DNA of 10,447 nt from Oceanospirillaceae bacterium UBA2001 (GTDB lineage Bacteria; Pseudomonadota; Gammaproteobacteria; Pseudomonadales; Balneatricaceae): positions 1-10,447 of the forward strand of contig DDCR01000026.1 in assembly GCA_002335115.1 (NCBI GenBank), in the 5' to 3' direction. The position numbers and the translations under genes are program-made. How positions within the stretch are numbered: the stretch's first letter is position 1; every line of letters starts with the position of its first letter. Below are positions 6,755 to 10,447 of the stretch, in pieces. The notes beneath the pieces are model-generated. The model saw nothing but the letters and a program-made list of their open reading frames with translations, searched no databases and was not told where the DNA came from.

Positions 6755-7003
6755 TTAAGGCTGCAAAATTTCGTAATCATGCTGGGCCTGCTTAACCCTT
6801 TGGCTTTGGGAAAAACTCAGATCTTTACCCTCTTCTGTTGAAGTTGTGACACTTGTAAAGGATTCATTAATCACATTACTAAAAAAGTTTTGGCCTTGAA
6901 TACTGCCATGATAGGTAAGCCAACGATCGGTGGACACCCACGCCTCGTCGGCATCGGATGTTTGCTCCGAAGGAAGTAATTTATTGAGTTCGTCGAGGGA
7001 CAT
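6755..7003 (-). CDS. Small hypothetical protein downstream of the MFS gene
   Basis: 82 residues beginning MSLDELNKLLPSEQTSDADE. I do not recognise a family. It is hydrophilic and acidic near the N-terminus, with no signal peptide or membrane segment, and the C-terminal part (QSQRVKQAQHDYEILQP) is likely helical. AGGG six bases upstream supports the ATG at 7003. An in-frame GTG at 7045, right after the MFS stop, would add 14 residues but lacks a usable ribosome site. The same-strand position 49 bases behind the transporter suggests co-transcription. It ends 28 bases from the convergent deacetylase stop. Confidence 0.6.
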   Translation of the reverse strand: MSLDELNKLLPSEQTSDADEAWVSTDRWLTYHGSIQGQNFFSNVINESFTSVTTSTEEGKDLSFSQSQRVKQAQHDYEILQP

Positions 7004-7052
7004 ACGTTGCCCTATTCCAATTGTCTGCCCCTCACTTATCGACACCTAAGCA

Positions 7053-8342
7053 TTAAGGTTTAGTCATATCCTCGTTTGGGCTTAACGTGGGCTGCTCATC
7101 AACCTGTTGATGAGCCGCTAGATAAAGCTCTTTAGAGCTATACTGATTCGATGGTTCCGCTACAAAAGGCTGCACCGGCTTGACAAAAATAGCTTGATAA
7201 ACACGTCGATAGACCGCCAAAGCAGCCAGTAAAGCGCTGGTGACTGCACTGACTATGAATAAGGCTTGTACACCCATTAGATCAATGAGCGGCCCAACTA
7301 TAATAGGCCCACTAATAGCACCTAAACCGTAGACAATAAGAATCGCTCCCGCAATTTTGACTCGCAGCTCAGGGCCAACAATATCATTAATGAGGGCCAC
7401 TGCTAGAGAATAAAGAGTAAACAAAAAGGCTCCATAACAAGCCACAGCAAACCAAATAAACTCTGCTCCGTAATAGGTAGCCCACAAGACACCCAGAGCC
7501 GACACAGAGATACAAAGGGGCACAAACATCATTAACCATCCTCGGCCAACTTTGTCTGATAACCGCCCTAAGGGCCATTGCAGTACCAAACCACTAATTA
7601 ACAAGGTGGCTGTAAATTGAGGGATTAAGTTAGCATCACCAAACACTTCAAGGGCATAAACTGGCGCAAAAGCATGCACACTGGCATTACTAGCACCTGC
7701 CACGAACACTCCCAAAATGGCTAACGGACCGACTTGAGACAAAAGTCCAAAGGAGAGTTTGCTGCTGGTGGTAATAATGGGCGCAGATTGTTTGGTTAAT
7801 AGGACGGGAATTAGGGCTAAGGAAAAAATAATAGATGCTAAACTAAACAGTTGAAATTGACCCACGTCTCCCAGATTCAGTAAGAATTGACCACAGCCTG
7901 CAGCCATATAATTTACCATCATATAACTAGATAGCACTCCCCCTCTTTGATGACTGGGTGTCGCTTCATTGAGCCAACTCTCTGTCACGATGATTAATCC
8001 AGCCATACAAAACCCAGAAATGAAACGTAAAAGCATCCACTGGCTCACCTCTAAAAATAATGGATGTAATAAAGCCGTCGTAGACATCAGCGATGCAAAC
8101 ACTGCAAAAGCCCGAATATGGCCCACTCTGGTAATAATACGCACAGCGAACAAACCACCCAATAAAAGGCCTAAAAAATAGCTGGCCATGATGAATCCGA
8201 GCCAACTTGTGTTAACCCCTTCAAGGGTGGCACGCAATCCTAAGAGGGAATTAAAAAGACCATTAGCCAACAGCAAAAAGCCATAGCTCAATAATAAAGA
8301 AAATATAGATCGAAAAACAGAAAACACACCTTTGTCCTGCAT
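7053..8342 (-). CDS. MFS transporter, YcaD-like
   Basis: 429 residues with about twelve hydrophobic segments in two halves. It resembles E. coli YcaD: SWLGFIMASYFLGLLLGG in segment 2, LRFISGFCMAGLIIVTESWLNE in segment 4, LSSYMMVNYMAAGCGQFLL in segment 5, and QWPLGRLSDKVGRG as the motif-A-like loop between segments 8 and 9. The substrate of this subfamily is unknown. The final 45 or so residues form a hydrophilic cytoplasmic tail that makes the protein longer than YcaD. The frame is open to an ATG at 8369, but AAGGA four bases before 8342 favours the shorter start. It lies 157 bases behind the malyl-CoA lyase gene, with two inverted repeats between them, so it may have its own transcript, carried on into the small downstream gene. 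Confidence 0.85.
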   Translation of the reverse strand: MQDKGVFSVFRSIFSLLLSYGFLLLANGLFNSLLGLRATLEGVNTSWLGFIMASYFLGLLLGGLFAVRIITRVGHIRAFAVFASLMSTTALLHPLFLEVSQWMLLRFISGFCMAGLIIVTESWLNEATPSHQRGGVLSSYMMVNYMAAGCGQFLLNLGDVGQFQLFSLASIIFSLALIPVLLTKQSAPIITTSSKLSFGLLSQVGPLAILGVFVAGASNASVHAFAPVYALEVFGDANLIPQFTATLLISGLVLQWPLGRLSDKVGRGWLMMFVPLCISVSALGVLWATYYGAEFIWFAVACYGAFLFTLYSLAVALINDIVGPELRVKIAGAILIVYGLGAISGPIIVGPLIDLMGVQALFIVSAVTSALLAALAVYRRVYQAIFVKPVQPFVAEPSNQYSSKELYLAAHQQVDEQPTLSPNEDMTKP

Positions 8343-8380
8343 GACATCCTTAAAGAGTAGACCAAGCATAGCCTAAGCTG

Positions 8381-8395
8381 ATGGCTTCTAGCCAT
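8381..8395. repeat. Short perfect inverted repeat ahead of the MFS gene
   Basis: ATGGCT and AGCCAT with a 3-base spacer, 39-53 bases upstream of the MFS start codon. It could be a leader hairpin or operator half of a larger control region; no promoter was clear here. Confidence 0.4.
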
Positions 8396-8407
8396 ACGCC
8401 TTAAATA

Positions 8408-8441
8408 ATAATGACATCCATGGGCCCATGCACGTCATTAT
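8408..8441. repeat. 34-bp dyad between the lyase and MFS genes
   Basis: Arms of 17 bases are symmetric except at two positions: outer ATAATGAC / GTCATTAT, and a perfect 12-base core CATGGGCCCATG. It starts 59 bases past the lyase stop on the minus strand. As RNA it would form a long stem with a GGCC loop. On the minus strand it is followed by TATTTAAG, only weakly T-rich, so a terminator role is possible but not clear. As DNA it could be an operator for the MFS gene. Confidence 0.65.
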
Positions 8442-8499
8442 CTTTAAAAGCTTTGTCTAATAAAAACTTAACCATTACTTTGATCTAAAGGTACTACAA

Positions 8500-9444
8500 T
8501 TACGAGCCTTTGGCAGCAATGATGTTAGCCACATTAACCACATTTTCTGCCATACGAGCAGAAGCAGCATCAATCATTTTACCATCCAACTGTGCGGCAC
8601 CCTGACCTTTGGCTTGGGCTTCAGCGAGGGCGTCAAGAATACCCTTAGCACGATTCAATTCCGCCGGTGGTGGAGAGAATACCTCATTAGCTAAAGCAAT
8701 TTGCGATGGATGAATGGCCCATTTACCTTCTAAACCTAAAGCGGCAGCGCGTTTTGCAGCCAAGATATATGAGTCTGGATCACTAAAGTCACCAAAGGGT
8801 CCATCGATGGCTCTTAAACCATAGGCACGACATGCAACAGTCATTCTTGACAAAGCGGCATGCCATTGGTCCCCAGGGTAGTCTGGATTTAAACCACCAA
8901 TGACCACTGTGCGGGCACGATTACTGGCAGCATAGTCTGCTACGCCAAAATGCATGGCTTCCAAACGTGGACTTGCTTGCGCAATGGCCTCTACATTGGC
9001 CATGCCTAGGGCCGTTTCAATAAGTGCTTCTAAGCCAATTTTATGGCTAAACCCCTGCGCCTGTTCGATTTGGTTACACATGGCTTCCACCATGTACAAG
9101 TCTGCTGGCACGCCAACCTTTGGCACTAAAATGGTGTCTAAGTGCTGGCCTGCTTGCTCTACGATTTCCACCACATCACGATACATGTAATGGGTATCTA
9201 AACCGTTAATACGAATACAGATGGTTTTGCCTTTTGCTTTCCAATCAATGTCGTTCAGTGCTTCAATAATATTTTTGCGAGCCGCAATTTTATCTAATGG
9301 TGCAACCGCGTCCTCTAAGTCTAGAAAGACATAATCTGCTGCACTATCTGCAGCCTTTTCGATCATGCTTGGGTTAGAACCTGGCACTGCTAATTCACTG
9401 CGTTGCAAACGGGTTTTGACGGGTTGATGGTTTGTATGACTCAT
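8500..9444 (-). CDS. mcl: Malyl-CoA lyase-type enzyme (HpcH/HpaI/CitE family)
   Basis: A 314-residue CoA-ester lyase that reversibly splits L-malyl-CoA to acetyl-CoA and glyoxylate, and in some members beta-methylmalyl-CoA to propionyl-CoA and glyoxylate. It reads like the MclA/Mcl1 enzymes of Methylobacterium and Rhodobacter: RSELAVPGSNP at 15-25, LDLEDAVAP (41-49), Arg78 in RINGLDTHYMYRD, metal ligands Glu143 (IETALGMANVEAIA) and Asp170 (FGVADYAAS), DGPFGDFSDPD (214-224), KWAIHPSQIALANEVFSP (241-258), and C-terminal Asp292 in GKMIDAASARMAENV, the catalytic Asp supplied to the neighbouring subunit. Between GGLNPDY and WHAAL the loop seems shorter than in the enzymes I recall. TAAGG about 8 bases upstream supports the start. 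It has its own strong promoter. Other 3-hydroxy-3-carboxyacyl-CoA substrates (citramalyl-CoA) remain possible. Confidence 0.85.
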   Translation of the reverse strand: MSHTNHQPVKTRLQRSELAVPGSNPSMIEKAADSAADYVFLDLEDAVAPLDKIAARKNIIEALNDIDWKAKGKTICIRINGLDTHYMYRDVVEIVEQAGQHLDTILVPKVGVPADLYMVEAMCNQIEQAQGFSHKIGLEALIETALGMANVEAIAQASPRLEAMHFGVADYAASNRARTVVIGGLNPDYPGDQWHAALSRMTVACRAYGLRAIDGPFGDFSDPDSYILAAKRAAALGLEGKWAIHPSQIALANEVFSPPPAELNRAKGILDALAEAQAKGQGAAQLDGKMIDAASARMAENVVNVANIIAAKGS

Positions 9445-9500
9445 GACATTACCTTACTATTTATATGGGGAAGCTTCGGGGCTTAACTTGAACTAGAGCC

Positions 9501-9530
9501 ACTATAGCGAGGTTAAGGAAACAAGGTCAA
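9501..9530 (-). promoter_or_regulatory. Sigma70 promoter for the malyl-CoA lyase gene
   Basis: On the minus strand TTGACC (9530-9525) is followed after 18 bases by TATAGT (9506-9501); each hexamer is one base off consensus. Transcription would start near 9494, giving a leader of about 50 bases before the ATG at 9444. Confidence 0.7.
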
Positions 9531-9577
9531 TCGCCCAGCAGTAGTGTTTATCCAAGCGAAATTGAGGTCGGCATGAG

Positions 9578-9605
9578 TAATATTTCCTAAGATCAGGAAA
9601 TATTA
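9578..9605. promoter_or_regulatory. Perfect 28-bp dyad, probable regulator site upstream of the lyase promoter
   Basis: Perfect 11-base arms TAATATTTCCT and AGGAAATATTA flank a 6-base spacer (AAGATC). The centre is about 97 bases upstream of the predicted lyase start point, a place typical of activator sites. It could also form a hairpin followed by an AT-rich tail on the plus strand. The regulator is not identified. Confidence 0.6.
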
Positions 9606-9840
9606 TTATATATTTAACATTTTATTTATTAAATACAATGGATTATCGTGTTCACAATGATAGAAAAAAGCGTTTACTAAAGGCCCTCTGCAACCTCTGT
9701 GTAGGTTGGCTTGTGTCCCCCGATGCGTCTTCAATGTCGCACGTTGAATGCTCCAATAACAGACAGTATCGTCCACCAATGCGCCCTTTAAAGAAACTTA
9801 TTTCCTATACTGCCGATACCTTTCTTAGGCACGCCATCGC

Positions 9841-9886
9841 AACACTATCAGCACTCTGTCATAAACACTATCAGCACTCTCTCATA
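9841..9886. repeat. 23-base tandem duplication
   Basis: Two adjoining 23-base units beginning AACACTATCAGCACTCT differ at one position (G or C at unit position 18). The unit length is not a multiple of three, and the pair sits just past the end of the oxidoreductase gene. Confidence 0.9.
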
Positions 9887-9897
9887 GAAAGGGTGCT
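9873..9897 (-). repeat. Hairpin downstream of the oxidoreductase gene
   Basis: AGCACTCTCTC (9873-9883) pairs with GAAAGGGTGCT (9887-9897) around an ATA loop, with one mismatch and one G-T pair. It begins 32 bases past the oxidoreductase stop on the minus strand. No T-run follows, so it is a possible transcript-end structure rather than a clear terminator. It shares its left arm with the second tandem unit. Confidence 0.4.
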
Positions 9898-9928
9898 TAC
9901 TATCTCTCACTGCAAGAAAAAATACGCA

Positions 9929-10447
9929 TTAAAGCTTATCTTTTCTTGGTAATCTGCGTAGCAAGCTAGACGTATCCCAGCGCTGGCCACCATGAGCCTG
10001 CACTTGCTCATAGAACTCATCAACCATTTTAGCTACAGGTAACTCAGACCCATTGGTCTTGGCCTCTGCTAAGCAAATGGCTAAGTCCTTGCGCATCCAG
10101 TCTACAGCAAAGCCAAATTCAAACTCATCATCTACCATTGTTTGGCCACGATTTTGCATTTGCCATGAGCCTGCTGCACCACCCCCAATTGCTGCCAGTG
10201 CTTGCTTAGCATCTAGGCCCGCATTAATAGCAAATGCCACGCCCTCCGCTAGCCCCTGAACTAAACCAGCAATACAAATTTGATTTACCATTTTAGTGAG
10301 TTGGCCATTACCCACAGCGCCCAAATGGGTAGTGCTTTTTGCATAGGCCTGCATAATGGGCTCGGCTTTAAGATAGTCTTCGTCACTGCCACCGCACATA
10401 ATGGCTAAGGCGCCATTCTCTGCTCCAGCTTGACCACCTGAAACAGG
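9929..10447 (-). CDS. 3-hydroxyisobutyrate dehydrogenase-family NAD(P) oxidoreductase, C-terminal part
   Basis: Partial: the 5' end, including the Rossmann nucleotide-binding motif, lies beyond the right edge. 172 codons are visible and the frame is open to the last base. The visible protein begins PVSGGQAGAENG, the substrate-binding signature of beta-hydroxyacid dehydrogenases. GNGQLTKMVNQ carries the catalytic Lys and the nearby Asn of this family. The all-helical C-terminal domain follows, with GGGAAGSWQMQNR, FAVDWMRKDLAICL and the terminal RWDTSSLLRRL. Relatives reduce or oxidise small beta-hydroxyacids such as 3-hydroxyisobutyrate, tartronate semialdehyde or serine; the exact substrate cannot be told without the rest. 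It points toward the lyase gene, 484 bases away, with the lyase having its own promoter. Tartronate semialdehyde reductase activity would fit glyoxylate metabolism but is only an inference. Confidence 0.85.
   Translation of the reverse strand, partial: PVSGGQAGAENGALAIMCGGSDEDYLKAEPIMQAYAKSTTHLGAVGNGQLTKMVNQICIAGLVQGLAEGVAFAINAGLDAKQALAAIGGGAAGSWQMQNRGQTMVDDEFEFGFAVDWMRKDLAICLAEAKTNGSELPVAKMVDEFYEQVQAHGGQRWDTSSLLRRLPRKDKL

Larger units (their letters stand above)
9445..9928. other. 484-base gene-free region upstream of the lyase gene
   Basis: It holds the lyase promoter (9501-9530), a perfect dyad (9578-9605), an AT-rich stretch (about 9600-9640), small hairpins at 9691-9708 (CAACCT/AGGTTG) and 9730-9748 (TTCAATGT/ACGTTGAA), a 23-base tandem duplication (9841-9886), and a hairpin at 9873-9897. 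An open frame of 104 codons (9638-9952, plus) has no ribosome site, overlaps the oxidoreductase end and contains the out-of-phase 23-base repeat, so I do not call it a gene. An untranslated RNA or a decayed gene is possible. Confidence 0.55.

Noticed and set aside
6744..6766. Terminator between the convergent deacetylase and small unknown gene
   Set aside because: TGCAG-CC pairing with GG-CTGCA needs a bulge and there is no T-run after it on either strand; too weak to call.
9841..9886. CRISPR-like repeat
   Set aside because: There are only two directly abutting units and no spacers or cas genes.
9638..9952. Open frame of 104 codons on the plus strand in the gap
   Set aside because: There is no ribosome site, the composition is rich in Cys, His and Lys with no recognisable fold, it contains an out-of-phase 23-base duplication, and it overlaps the oxidoreductase 3' end.

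Overview
The window looks like a stretch of ordinary chromosome from a Gram-negative proteobacterium, most likely a gammaproteobacterium, possibly a marine heterotroph. The evidence is an outer-membrane FadL-type porin, a MetA very close in sequence to the enterobacterial enzyme, a YcaD-like MFS carrier, and moderate, slightly AT-leaning base composition. I see no tRNA, rRNA, CRISPR array, transposase, integrase or phage gene. The lineage is an inference; nothing here fixes a genus.

Layout, left to right. Positions 1-466 (minus) hold the N-terminal part of a FadL/OmpP1-family porin that runs off the left edge. A near-perfect bidirectional terminator (682-719) separates it from an orphan branched-chain-amino-acid-type periplasmic binding protein (742-1941, minus). 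A 349-base divergent region with several dyads leads to metA (2291-3220, plus), homoserine O-succinyltransferase. Convergent to it is a two-gene minus-strand unit: an EamA/DMT exporter-like protein (4415-5329) followed by a Cds1-type PLP-dependent cysteine desulfhydrase (3351-4394). Divergent from that unit is a plus-strand pair, a 4-oxalocrotonate-tautomerase-family protein (5451-5648) and a secreted polysaccharide deacetylase (5653-6726), four bases apart and behind a recognisable promoter. Then, all on the minus strand, come a small unknown protein (6755-7003), a YcaD-like MFS transporter (7053-8342), a malyl-CoA-lyase-type CitE/HpcH enzyme (8500-9444), and the C-terminal part of a 3-hydroxyisobutyrate-dehydrogenase-family oxidoreductase (9929 to the right edge).

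Functionally there are three themes. One is sulfur amino acid metabolism: metA next to a cysteine desulfhydrase and a possible amino-acid exporter. The second is glyoxylate/CoA-thioester metabolism: malyl-CoA lyase, with a beta-hydroxyacid dehydrogenase upstream. The third is envelope and transport: porin, binding protein, MFS carrier, deacetylase.

I did not find an obviously new defence, mobile or biosynthetic system. The observations most worth a second look lie between genes. They are a perfect 11-bp-arm dyad upstream of a strong promoter for the malyl-CoA lyase gene, a 34-bp dyad between that gene and the MFS gene, and a 23-bp tandem duplication plus hairpins in the 484-base gap at 9445-9928. 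Within genes, the most interesting points are the tautomerase lacking the canonical Arg39 and the desulfhydrase/exporter pairing.
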